DNA of 8,573 nt. It comes from a bacterium (GTDB taxonomy: Bacteria > JALSQH01). Numbering within the stretch: the stretch's first letter is position 1; every line of letters starts with the position of its first letter. This document shows positions 1-6,857 of this stretch, piece by piece. The position numbers and the translations under genes were made by a program. Location: assembly GCA_027004335.1 (NCBI GenBank), contig JALTID010000173.1, positions 1-8,573 of the forward strand, read 5' to 3'. The notes under the pieces are model-generated. The model saw nothing but the letters and a program-made list of their open reading frames with translations. It was not told where the DNA came from and made no database searches.

Positions 1-1198
1 TTTTGGCAGGATTTACGCCGGTAAAATTACCGATTTCCCAGAAGTAAAGGATACAGAGGAATTCTCACCAGCGGCACCATCTTTAGAAGCAGTTGAAAAA
101 GTGGCTGAGATAATAAAAAAACATCAAAAAGTGGTGCTTCATGCAGGGGGAGGAGTATTGAAAAGCGGGGCATCTGATCTACTGAGAGAAATTGCAGAAA
201 AATACAATGTTACTGTGGTCCCTTCACTTTCAGCAAGAGGGGTATTTCCTGAAACACATCCTTTATGCTTTCTTCCATTAAGCTACGGAGGAATGTCTGC
301 ACTGGGAGATGCAGAGGTTGTCATAGTACTGGGGGCGAGATTGACCGCTATGGAACTCTGGGGGAAGCCACCCATGTGGGGAGATGAAGAACAGATTCTG
401 GTCCAGGTAGATGCAGAGCCGGAGAGTCTTGGTTTAAACCGCAGAATTAATCTTACCATCCAATCTGATATTAAGAATTTTCTCCTTGCACTGAAAGACA
501 GATTAGAGGGTATGGAACCTCGTGAAAATCCCGACCTTCAAAGTTATAGAGATGCGCAGGAAGCATGGGAAGCTACTTTTATTGAAATGGCAGAGAGTGA
601 CGCTGTTCCACTCCACCCCCTCCGGGCTGTTAAAGAGATAAACTCCTTTATCACCGATGATGATATAGTCGTACTTGATGGTGGAAATACTCAGGTATGG
701 ATAAATTATCTTTTAAGAAGGAACAAACCGTACAAATTTCTGGCTCAGAACAACTCGGGAATGCTTGGTGGAGGATTATCAAAAGCTATAACGGCAGCCA
801 TGCTTGACCCCGGAAACAGAGTATTTTTCCTTACAGGGGATGGAGCGTTTATGTTCAATATTCAGGAATTAGAAACTATCGCGAGACTTGGATTAAAAAA
901 TATTTTTATCTTTGTATTCAATGACAGAGGATTTGGTATGATAGCTGCTGCAGAAGAAAATCTTGAAAAAGTCGGGATTAACTTTTATGATATTGAATAT
1001 GTAAAATTCATGGAAGCAGTTGGTGGTAGAGGAAAAAGGGTGAAGAGCCCTGATGAATTGAAAAATGTAACTGAAGAATTTTTAAAAGCTGGAGGTCCTG
1101 CCCTTGTGGACATCCTTGTAGACAGAGAAATAAATCTAAGACCTCCGGACCTTGAAACTCTTGAAGCAATATGGATGGAGGGTATAGATGTCTTCTGA
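1..1198 (+). CDS. Acetolactate synthase-like ThDP-dependent enzyme (5' truncated by window)
   Basis: The reading frame is open from the first full codon at position 2, so the true start lies outside the window; the GTG at 101 is internal. The 398 visible residues cover the central domain (roughly residues 30-165 of the fragment) and the C-terminal ThDP-binding domain. The ThDP/Mg motif is clear: GDGAF encoded from 836, with Asp at 839-841 and the second ligand Asn at 920-922 (sequence FNDRGFG). The N-terminal PYR domain with the catalytic Glu is not visible, so the reaction cannot be fixed. Acetolactate synthase, 2-hydroxyacyl-CoA lyase/oxalyl-CoA decarboxylase and related lyases are all possible. 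The substrate-side segment LGGGLSKAITAA replaces the usual GFGLPAAIGA of biosynthetic acetolactate synthases, which argues against a standard IlvB. The stop overlaps the next gene by 11 nt, so the pair is probably translationally coupled. Family assignment is firm; specificity is unknown. Confidence 0.85.
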   Translation, partial: FGRIYAGKITDFPEVKDTEEFSPAAPSLEAVEKVAEIIKKHQKVVLHAGGGVLKSGASDLLREIAEKYNVTVVPSLSARGVFPETHPLCFLPLSYGGMSALGDAEVVIVLGARLTAMELWGKPPMWGDEEQILVQVDAEPESLGLNRRINLTIQSDIKNFLLALKDRLEGMEPRENPDLQSYRDAQEAWEATFIEMAESDAVPLHPLRAVKEINSFITDDDIVVLDGGNTQVWINYLLRRNKPYKFLAQNNSGMLGGGLSKAITAAMLDPGNRVFFLTGDGAFMFNIQELETIARLGLKNIFIFVFNDRGFGMIAAAEENLEKVGINFYDIEYVKFMEAVGGRGKRVKSPDELKNVTEEFLKAGGPALVDILVDREINLRPPDLETLEAIWMEGIDVF

Positions 1199-1616
1199 AA
1201 AATTGTTAGTAGCGTCACCAGAGTGGCTGGAAAAAGCAAAAGAAATAATTAACAGCGATGCTGAGTATGAGAAACTTGCCAGAAACATCAACAATACTTT
1301 TACCTTCTATATCAAGAAGGAGCCACAGAATGGGATCAACGAAGATATAATCATCGGCTACAAAATAGAATACGGCAAGCTAACAGAGTTCTGGACCGAG
1401 AAGAGAAAAACAGACTTTGAAATCTCCGGACCATATGGAGTATGGGTAAAAGTTTTTAACAATGAAATGGGACCTGTTAAAGCCCTTACAATGGGAAAAT
1501 TAAGAGTAAAAGGTTCTCTTCCAAAACTCTTAAAATTCAACAAAGCAACATTGAGATTTGTGGATCTCCTCAGACAGGTGCCCACCAGATTTCACGGGAA
1601 GTATGGGGAAGAATAA
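1188..1616 (+). CDS. SCP-2 sterol-transfer-family lipid-binding protein
   Basis: This 142-aa protein looks like a stand-alone SCP-2 domain. It has the central beta strands (IIGYKIEYGKLTEF, residues about 55-68) followed by the family's C-terminal signature LTMGKLRVKGSLPKLLKF (residues 100-117) and a final helix. SCP-2 domains form a hydrophobic tunnel that binds acyl-CoAs, fatty acids or sterols. There is no signal peptide, so it is probably cytoplasmic. The ATG at 1188 is preceded by GGAGGG at 1177-1182 with a 5-nt spacer and overlaps the end of the ThDP enzyme gene. The coupling suggests that the ThDP enzyme may act on, or hand over, a hydrophobic or CoA-linked substrate; this is inference. 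The ligand is unknown. Confidence 0.8.
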   Translation: MSSEKLLVASPEWLEKAKEIINSDAEYEKLARNINNTFTFYIKKEPQNGINEDIIIGYKIEYGKLTEFWTEKRKTDFEISGPYGVWVKVFNNEMGPVKALTMGKLRVKGSLPKLLKFNKATLRFVDLLRQVPTRFHGKYGEE

Positions 1617-1632
1617 CTCTTCTTTTTGAATT

Positions 1633-1672
1633 TTATTGGAGTGATCAAGTACCTTACTCTCCAATAATTTTT
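1633..1672 (+). terminator. Rho-independent terminator after the SCP-2 gene
   Basis: A perfect 9-bp inverted repeat, TTATTGGAG (1633-1641) and CTCCAATAA (1659-1667), is followed directly by TTTTT (1668-1672). It lies 16 nt after the SCP-2 stop. The downstream arm overlaps the last codons of the convergent yjbQ gene, whose stop codon (1654-1656) falls in the loop. On the opposite strand the hairpin is followed by AATTCAAAAAG with no T tract, so it should mainly stop the + strand transcript. Confidence 0.7.
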
Positions 1673-2073
1673 ATAAGGACCCTCTTTCTTCTTCTACCAT
1701 CAAACTCACCATAGAAGATCTGTTCCCATGGTCCAAAATCTAACTTACCATCAGTGACTGCCACAACTACTTCTCTCCCCATAACCTGTCTTTTTAGATG
1801 AGCATCTCCATTATCCTCACCTGTTCTATTATGCATGTACCTGCTTAAAGGCTCATGCGGGGCAAGTTCCTCAAGCCATCTTTTGTAGTCCTCATGTAAT
1901 CCTGATTCATCATCATTGATAAAAACTGAAGCTGTAATATGCATTGCATTTACAAGCACAAGACCCTCCTTTACACCACTTTCTTCTACAGCTTCTTCTA
2001 CTTCTCTGGTTATATTTACAAACCCTACCCTTGTGGGAAGATCAAACCACAGTTCCTTTCTATAAGATTTCAT
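1654..2073 (-). CDS. YjbQ / UPF0047 family protein
   Basis: The 139-aa product matches the UPF0047 (YjbQ) family over its whole length, which is normally about 130-140 aa. Visible conserved features are the H-x-T segment at H45-T47, the acidic NDDES stretch (53-57), NGDAH (88-92) with the conserved His 92, and the C-terminal signature LDFGPWEQI (111-119) followed by GEFDG (122-126). Members of the family form trimers with a His-rich site and can show weak thiamine-phosphate synthase activity, but the physiological role is unsettled. The ATG at 2073 has an AAGGAGG site (2081-2087) with a 7-nt spacer. It is the last gene of the - strand operon, 30 nt after proS. No - strand terminator is evident beyond it. 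Confidence 0.88.
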   Translation of the reverse strand: MKSYRKELWFDLPTRVGFVNITREVEEAVEESGVKEGLVLVNAMHITASVFINDDESGLHEDYKRWLEELAPHEPLSRYMHNRTGEDNGDAHLKRQVMGREVVVAVTDGKLDFGPWEQIFYGEFDGRRRKRVLIKIIGE

Positions 2074-2103
2074 ACAGTAACCTCCTTGGCCTGAAAACTC
2101 AGT

Positions 2104-3837
2104 TTACTCAGGAAGATACTTTTTTCTCTCCTTATCAATCAAATCAATAATCTTCTCTACTGCGTTATCTATTTTTACTTCCACAGCTATATCCCCTTTT
2201 CTGGATTTAATCTCTACAATGCCCTTTTCTAACCCCTTCTCACCTACAACAATTTTGAAGGGATAACCTATGAGATCAGCATCCTTAAATTTAAAGCCGG
2301 CCCTCTCCCCCCTGTCATCAATAACTACTTCTACACTCTTTTGTAGGAGTTCACCATAGATTTTTTCTGCAACAGATCTTACCTCCTCCTTATCCCAATT
2401 GGTTGGAAGGAGTATCACCTCAAATGGAGCAATTGAGATAGGCCATATTATTCCTTTTTCGTCGTGATTCTGCTCAATGGCAGCAGAAGCCACTCTTGTG
2501 ACACCGATGCCGTAACAGCCCATAATAAAAAGTTTTTCTTTCCCATCCTTATCAAGAAAAGTAGCATTCATGGATTCACTATATTTTGTCCCCAGTTTAA
2601 AAATATGACCCACCTCAATCCCCCTGTAAAACTCAAGGGGTGTGCCACACTTTGGACATCTGTCACCCTCCACAGGCATCCGGATATTTACCACTTTCTC
2701 TTCAATTATTGGAAAATCTCTCCCCGGATTAACATTCACATAATGATAATCCTCCTCATTGGCTCCGGTTATTCCATTTCTTATATTTACAATTGACTTG
2801 TCAATGAGAATTTTATCAAATTTTAACCCAACTGGACCTGCAAAGCCCACCGGTGCTCCTGTTATCTTCTCAATGGTTTCTTCATCTGCAAGCTCAATCC
2901 AGTTTGCCCCTATAATATTCCTAACCTTTACCTCGTTCACATCGTAATCTCCTCTGACCAGAACCATCACTTCACCTTTATCAGTAGAGTAAATCAGGGT
3001 TTTGATCATCTTTTTCGGAGATGTTTTCAAAAACTTGCTGACTTCTTCAATAGTTCGCTGAGAAGGGGTATGCACCTTCTCAAGAGGCATCATTTCCATA
3101 TCAGAGAGGGGGTAATCTGTTTTAAAATCAGCTCTTTCAACATTTGCAGCATAACCGCATCCGGGACATGAAACAATTCTATCCTCACCAGTTTCTGCAA
3201 GAACCATAAACTCGTGTGAATCGGTACCACCAATATTACCCGTATCAGCCTCAACTACTCTGAACTCAAGACCACACCTTTTAAATATCCTCGTATATGC
3301 TTCATACATCGCCTGATAACTTCTATCAAGGCCATCCCAATCAGCGTCAAAACTGTAGGCATCTTTCATTATAAATTCTCTGCCCCTCATCAACCCAAAC
3401 CTGGGCCTTGGTTCATCTCTGAACTTTGTCTGGATCTGGTACAAATTTATTGGTAACTGTTTGTAGGAGCGCACCTCCCTCCTGACAATATCGGTCACAA
3501 CCTCCTCATGAGTGGGACCCAGACAAAAATCTCTATCATGTCTGTCTTTAAAGCGGAGTAGTTCTTTCCCATACAGATCCCATCTGCCGCTCTCCTGCCA
3601 CAACTCAGCAGGAATAACCGCAGGCATTAAAATTTCAAGAGCACCAGCTCTATCCATTTCTTCCCTTACAATGTTCTCTATTTTTTTTACAACCCTCAAA
3701 CCCAGGGGAAGGAAATCATAGATTCCTGCTGCAACTTTTCTTATAAATCCTCCTCTTACCAAGTAATTATGACTTACAATTTCAGCCTCTTTGGGATCCT
3801 CTTTAAGGGTTGGAACAAGATATCTGGTTAGCCTCAT
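2104..3837 (-). CDS. proS: Prolyl-tRNA synthetase, bacterial type with editing domain
   Basis: The 577-aa class II synthetase charges tRNA-Pro with proline in the cytoplasm and is of normal full length for the bacterial type. Motif 1 lies around GIYDFLPLG (38-46), followed by the GPTHEE loop (107-112). Motif 2 is [17 protein letters not shown] (139-155), and motif 3 is GCYGIGVTR (440-448). Between motifs 2 and 3 sits the INS (YbaK-like) trans-editing-type domain, about residues 225-400, which clears mischarged Ala-tRNA-Pro. The anticodon-binding domain occupies about 470-565. Two CxxC pairs, CPGC (224-227) and CPKC (394-397), flank the INS domain and could bind zinc. The ATG at 3837 has GGAGGAG (3843-3849) with a 5-nt spacer and overlaps the upstream lipoprotein stop by 4 nt (ATGA). 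Confidence 0.98.
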   Translation of the reverse strand: MRLTRYLVPTLKEDPKEAEIVSHNYLVRGGFIRKVAAGIYDFLPLGLRVVKKIENIVREEMDRAGALEILMPAVIPAELWQESGRWDLYGKELLRFKDRHDRDFCLGPTHEEVVTDIVRREVRSYKQLPINLYQIQTKFRDEPRPRFGLMRGREFIMKDAYSFDADWDGLDRSYQAMYEAYTRIFKRCGLEFRVVEADTGNIGGTDSHEFMVLAETGEDRIVSCPGCGYAANVERADFKTDYPLSDMEMMPLEKVHTPSQRTIEEVSKFLKTSPKKMIKTLIYSTDKGEVMVLVRGDYDVNEVKVRNIIGANWIELADEETIEKITGAPVGFAGPVGLKFDKILIDKSIVNIRNGITGANEEDYHYVNVNPGRDFPIIEEKVVNIRMPVEGDRCPKCGTPLEFYRGIEVGHIFKLGTKYSESMNATFLDKDGKEKLFIMGCYGIGVTRVASAAIEQNHDEKGIIWPISIAPFEVILLPTNWDKEEVRSVAEKIYGELLQKSVEVVIDDRGERAGFKFKDADLIGYPFKIVVGEKGLEKGIVEIKSRKGDIAVEVKIDNAVEKIIDLIDKERKKYLPE

Positions 3838-4229
3838 TTTTTCTCCTCCATCTCCAGTGTAAAATTTACAGGAATTTCTATTCTGACATCATCTGGTAAT
3901 TTTCTGAAATTTAGTTTCATTATTACATCTCTTGTACACTCCAGGAATTTTGAAGAAGGCATAGGTTTCCATGTAATTCTTTTAACACCTCCATCCTTTG
4001 CAATCCAGATCACAAGAAGAGCCTTACCGTAAAAGATATCTCTGTTTTTTAATGACTGATGATAACATAACTCAAGCTCAGGATATACGGAACTGATTTT
4101 ACTCCCAATCTCGCCAGTTGTTAGGGGAGCTGGAGTTTTTTTTACCAAACTCTTTTCCCCGGCACAGGCTGAGAAAACCAATCCAACAACAATTAGTAAT
4201 GCTGATAAACTTCTTCCACTTCTTTGCAT
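3834..4229 (-). CDS. Small lipoprotein with AgmX/PglI-like (TonB-fold) C-terminal domain
   Basis: The N-terminus is a lipoprotein signal peptide: Arg/Ser-rich start, hydrophobic core [12 protein letters not shown], and a lipobox ending SAC with the acylated Cys at residue 22. The mature domain resembles the AgmX/PglI C-terminal family. It has a first conserved Cys in LELCYHQ (Cys 55), then [15 protein letters not shown], a second Cys in FLECTRD (Cys 98), and a closing strand [11 protein letters not shown]. The two cysteines probably form a disulfide, as in that family. I chose the ATG at 4229 because GGAGAGG (4233-4239) lies just upstream; an in-frame ATG at 4241 would add four residues but has a weaker site. 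It overlaps the metallophosphoesterase gene by 37 nt and proS by 4 nt. The function is unknown; an envelope role is inferred from the signal and fold. Confidence 0.8.
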   Translation of the reverse strand: MQRSGRSLSALLIVVGLVFSACAGEKSLVKKTPAPLTTGEIGSKISSVYPELELCYHQSLKNRDIFYGKALLVIWIAKDGGVKRITWKPMPSSKFLECTRDVIMKLNFRKLPDDVRIEIPVNFTLEMEEKK

Positions 4230-5287
4230 GGACCTCTCCATTCTCTCAAAAAAGCTTCGCTGTCACCATTTTTATAAAAATCAATTTCTGCATAGGTAAA
4301 TCGTAGGTTTTTCCCGAAATGCACGAGATCTAAATCAATCATCTCTATCCAGCAGCCAGTATTTATATATTTTTTGCCCTCCTTAAAAGTCTTGATCATC
4401 ATTTTGTGAGTATGGCTGAAAATCACCGTATGATAATCGGTGGTTTTTAAAATCTTCTCTGCAGATTTTTCAAGAGGGTGTGCAAACGATTTTTCCATTA
4501 TAATCTCAAAAGTCTCCTTTAAAGAGGTTCGGTACCATCTGGTCTTTATAAACTGCTTGCTCAGAAAAAACAAAAAGGATCTGAGAAGGGCCATGACCCC
4601 CCAGAAGAAATCGTTGATGAGACCCCACCTAAAATAGAGTGAAAAAGGCCTTACTTTATCCACATAGGGCCTTTTCATTCTTAATTTATTGAGAATACTT
4701 ATAACATAAACACTTCCCCACGGTAGATTTACAATTGGTTCAGGAACTCCCCTGGTTATGAATAATTCATCCTCTTTATAGCGATTTGAAGGCTCATACT
4801 GCTGTCCATGCTCTATCCAGTATCCCCCAGTTTTATACATCATCCCCGCATAGTGATAAGGAACACCTATTACCTCTTCAAGACGATCTCTCACTCTGGG
4901 GAAAAGGAAACCTGCATCGTGATTACCCTGGATATACACAAGTTTTCTGTTGGGCTTTGACAAAAATTTTCTCAGCGCATCAAAGAAAACAGGATGTCCC
5001 TCTACAATCTTATTGAATCTGTAGAGAGCATTTTCTTCGGTAATTCTGGCAGGATACTCTTCTCTGTAATCCACCTGTAATAGATCAAAAATATCACCGT
5101 TGAGCACTAGCTCTATTTCAGCAGAAGAATATTTTCTGTCATAATAATCAAGAAATTCTTCAAACTTATCATCATAGAAAAAGTCCTCCAGGAAGTTTAA
5201 GCTCCCATCCTCGTTGTATGGGCCCTTCCCAAGATGAAAATCTGATACAACAAGAATTATTCTCTCTATTTTATTTCCAATTACCAC
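4193..5287 (-). CDS. Calcineurin-like metallophosphoesterase
   Basis: The 364-aa protein carries the full set of binuclear-metal phosphoesterase motifs. These are SDFHLG (D16, H18), NGDIFD (G64-D65, D68), QGNHD (N122, H123), a histidine in the IEHGQQYE segment (H160), and SHTH (291-294) followed by YINTGCW. It therefore should hydrolyse a phosphomonoester, phosphodiester or pyrophosphate; the substrate is not evident. The general look, with a long insert before the last motif, is like LpxH-type UDP-diacylglucosamine hydrolases, but the protein is longer and I do not call it LpxH. Residues about 223-246 are very hydrophobic and aromatic, which could anchor it to a membrane or bind lipid. The start is GTG at 5287, supported by GGAG (5295-5298) with a 7-nt spacer. 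It overlaps the upstream 89-aa frame by 17 nt. Confidence 0.9.
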   Translation of the reverse strand: MVIGNKIERIILVVSDFHLGKGPYNEDGSLNFLEDFFYDDKFEEFLDYYDRKYSSAEIELVLNGDIFDLLQVDYREEYPARITEENALYRFNKIVEGHPVFFDALRKFLSKPNRKLVYIQGNHDAGFLFPRVRDRLEEVIGVPYHYAGMMYKTGGYWIEHGQQYEPSNRYKEDELFITRGVPEPIVNLPWGSVYVISILNKLRMKRPYVDKVRPFSLYFRWGLINDFFWGVMALLRSFLFFLSKQFIKTRWYRTSLKETFEIIMEKSFAHPLEKSAEKILKTTDYHTVIFSHTHKMMIKTFKEGKKYINTGCWIEMIDLDLVHFGKNLRFTYAEIDFYKNGDSEAFLREWRGPCKEVEEVYQHY

Positions 5288-5540
5288 TGAAAAACTCCAT
5301 CAGCACTCTCTGTATCTCAGAGGAATAAACAAACTCGTTTTTGTTTCCCACTGTAAGATCTCCAGTTACACCCTTCACCAAGAGAATGTTATAACTTATT
5401 TTACTTTCTTTTTCCACTAATAACAAACGGAATTCCTCTTCTTTTTTATACACAATTTTTACAATCCAGTTATCTATAAACACAGCCCTGCCATGGACGG
5501 GAATTTTTTCAGGGGTAATAGAGAAATAAATTGTGTCCAC
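5271..5540 (-). CDS. 89-aa ORF, probable out-of-frame C-terminal extension of TrmB
   Basis: I recognise no independent family. The predicted protein (89 aa if begun at GTG 5540) alternates beta-like strands such as GRAVFIDNWIVKIVYKK and has no signal peptide or membrane segment. Its start is poor: GTG at 5540 has only GGGA close upstream, and no ATG lies in frame. The frame stays open upstream of that GTG through codons reading KEFAKIPEWEK, back to the A9 run near the end of trmB. Skipping one A there joins it to TrmB, giving a protein of about 293 aa. TrmB proteins of thermophiles such as Aquifex carry a long C-terminal extension, so I infer that this frame is that extension, reached by slippage or separated by a frameshift. 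The alternative is a separate small gene translated by coupling to trmB, 10 nt away. Confidence 0.55.
   Translation of the reverse strand: MDTIYFSITPEKIPVHGRAVFIDNWIVKIVYKKEEEFRLLLVEKESKISYNILLVKGVTGDLTVGNKNEFVYSSEIQRVLMEFFSGNWK
5295..5298 (-). promoter_or_regulatory. Ribosome binding site fixing the GTG start of the metallophosphoesterase
   Basis: GGAG on the - strand lies 7 nt before the GTG at 5287. It supports a start inside the end of the preceding 89-aa frame and leaves the whole first metal motif (SDFHLG, from residue 15) in the protein. Confidence 0.55.
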
Positions 5541-5550
5541 CTTTTCCCAT

Positions 5551-6153
5551 TCAGGGATTTTTGCAAATTCCTTTTTTTTTCAAAAAACTCCACTGGTAGA
5601 GATCCCTTTCCTCCAATATCCATTGAGTTTCATATCTTGTTATCATTCCTCTGAAAATATTACTCTGAGGCTTTGAAGGAATAGGGAGGAAACAACTCCT
5701 CGCCATCAGAGCAGCGTAAAATTCCTCAAGCAGAGGGAGGTGGTCTGTGGAGAGATGGAGAACACCACCAACCTCAAGCCTATCAGCTATTAGATCAACA
5801 AAAAAGGGAAAACTTATCCTTCTCCACCTCTGGTGTTTCTTGGGCCATGGGTCAGGGTAATTTATTACTATTTTTGAAATAGATCCAGAAGGGAAAAGAT
5901 CTCGCACTACTCTTTTACCATCACCCAAAAGAATAGCTGAATTCCTGTCAAGAAGAGAAAGCCTCTTTATAGCTTTCTGTACCCTTTTTTTCTTAATGTC
6001 ACTACCCACAGGATTGAACGAAGAATTCTCTGCCACCCAGAAGAGAAATTCGCCTGCTCCCATACCCACCTCAACAAGAAACTTCTCCCCTCTCTGAAGC
6101 GAGTTCCTTACCCAGTTATATGCGGAATCCCAATCTGTGATCACACTCCCCAT
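5551..6153 (-). CDS. trmB: tRNA (guanine-N7-)-methyltransferase
   Basis: TrmB uses S-adenosylmethionine to form m7G46 in the variable loop of tRNAs. The 200-aa frame has the SAM-binding glycine motif VEVGMGAGEF (27-36) with the following acidic residue D52, GDG (77-79), the diagnostic NYPDPWPKKH (98-107), STD (135-137) and TRYE (172-175). The usual family core ends near LYQWSFLKK (185-193), just where this frame meets a nine-A run and reads six more unrelated-looking residues to a TGA. The N-terminus is short compared with the E. coli enzyme and resembles the short-N-terminus type. The ATG at 6153 shares its A with the stop of the upstream acyl-CoA dehydrogenase-like gene (TGATG) and lacks a good Shine-Dalgarno site, so translation probably restarts from the preceding gene. 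Confidence 0.93.
   Translation of the reverse strand: MGSVITDWDSAYNWVRNSLQRGEKFLVEVGMGAGEFLFWVAENSSFNPVGSDIKKKRVQKAIKRLSLLDRNSAILLGDGKRVVRDLFPSGSISKIVINYPDPWPKKHQRWRRISFPFFVDLIADRLEVGGVLHLSTDHLPLLEEFYAALMARSCFLPIPSKPQSNIFRGMITRYETQWILEERDLYQWSFLKKKGICKNP
5572..5580 (-). other. A9 homopolymer, possible slippage or frameshift site at the trmB end
   Basis: On the coding (-) strand the sequence is TTG followed by nine A residues and GGAATT, giving Leu-Lys-Lys-Lys-Gly in the trmB frame. Removing one A gives Leu-Lys-Lys-Lys-Glu-Phe and runs on without a stop into the 89-aa frame. A TGA ends that second frame immediately upstream of the run (it uses the first A), so the run is the only place where the two frames can be joined smoothly. 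A9 runs are known substrates for transcriptional slippage, as in Thermus dnaX, and are also common places for sequencing errors. Confidence 0.6.
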
Positions 6154-6857
6154 CAGAGCCCGAGCATCTTGGAAATTATTTCAAGCATTATTTCAGAGGT
6201 ACCTCCTCCAATGGTACCTATCCTTGAATCCCTCCACCACCTCTGTACAGGAAAATCCATTGCATAACCATACCCTCCGTGCACCTGTAACACCATGTCT
6301 GTAACCCTGTTGCTCACCTCCGTGGCAAGGTACTTTGCCATTGTAAGCTCTTTGATAGCATTTTCTCCCTCCTTATAGAGGCAAAGACCGTGATATGTAA
6401 GCTGTTTTGCTGCTTCAATCATCGTAGCATAGTGGGCAAATTTATGCTTCCAGACCTGAAATTTTGAAATAGGCCTGCCAAAAGCGGTGCGATCTTTTGC
6501 ATATTTCATACCTTCATGGAGCGCATACTCTGCACCCATAACGGCACCAATTGCCATAACCAGCCTCTCAAAATCAAAGCCCATCATAATATTGTAAGCC
6601 TGAACACCACCAGAACCACTTCTAACCAGCTCTTCAATTAAAACCGCCGCATGAACAGCATCCCCACCTGAACCACCATATTCCTCTGGAACTATTACTC
6701 CCAACAAGCCTGCCTCTCCAGCTTTAATAAAAAGTTCATCAGGGAAATACTTCTCCTCCTCCCATTTATCCACATTCGGGATAATTTCTCTCTCAACAAA
6801 TTTTCTTATCTGCCCTCTGAAAATCTCGTGTTCCTCAGAAAAAAGAGAACATTTCAT
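6153..6857 (-). CDS. Acyl-CoA dehydrogenase homologue lacking the middle beta domain
   Basis: The first ~88 residues match the N-terminal helical domain of acyl-CoA dehydrogenases (FSEEHEIFRGQIRKFVERE; LGVIVPEEYGGSGG at 52-65; IEELVRSGSGG at 74-84). From about residue 91 it continues directly with the C-terminal helical domain: GFDFERLVMA (93-102), KDRTAFGRPI (121-130), Q191 then HGGYGY (193-198), RDSRI (209-213) and GGGTSEIM (217-224). The whole middle beta domain, including the TEPxAGSD-type flavin/substrate segment, is absent, so the protein is 234 aa instead of about 380. The position of the usual catalytic Glu in YEGT enzymes is Gly here, but E97 in FDFER fits the alternative base of the isovaleryl-CoA dehydrogenase type. 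The frame is intact, with GGGGGAG (6863-6869) before the ATG. It overlaps both neighbours (4 nt and 1 nt). Flavin-dependent activity seems doubtful. Confidence 0.85.
   Translation of the reverse strand: MKCSLFSEEHEIFRGQIRKFVEREIIPNVDKWEEEKYFPDELFIKAGEAGLLGVIVPEEYGGSGGDAVHAAVLIEELVRSGSGGVQAYNIMMGFDFERLVMAIGAVMGAEYALHEGMKYAKDRTAFGRPISKFQVWKHKFAHYATMIEAAKQLTYHGLCLYKEGENAIKELTMAKYLATEVSNRVTDMVLQVHGGYGYAMDFPVQRWWRDSRIGTIGGGTSEIMLEIISKMLGL

Noticed and set aside
101-103. GTG as the start of the ThDP enzyme gene
   Set aside because: The same frame is open to the window edge, and the residues before it (RIYAGKITDFPEV) continue the protein family, so the gene begins outside the window.
985-1239. - strand open frame opposite the ThDP enzyme and SCP-2 junction
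   Set aside because: It overlaps two well-supported genes on the other strand and is rich in Ser/Thr/Pro, as expected of an antisense shadow.
2464-2947. + strand open frames opposite proS
   Set aside because: They have no binding site or recognisable protein character and lie wholly inside proS, whose motifs are unmistakable.
5548-5550. ATG just upstream of the 89-aa frame
   Set aside because: It is not in frame with the 89-aa product, so it cannot serve as its start.
6582-6596. Junction in the short acyl-CoA dehydrogenase read as a frameshift or pseudogene
   Set aside because: The frame is continuous and both halves are in the same frame, so it is an in-frame loss and not a frameshift. 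Whether it is functional remains open.
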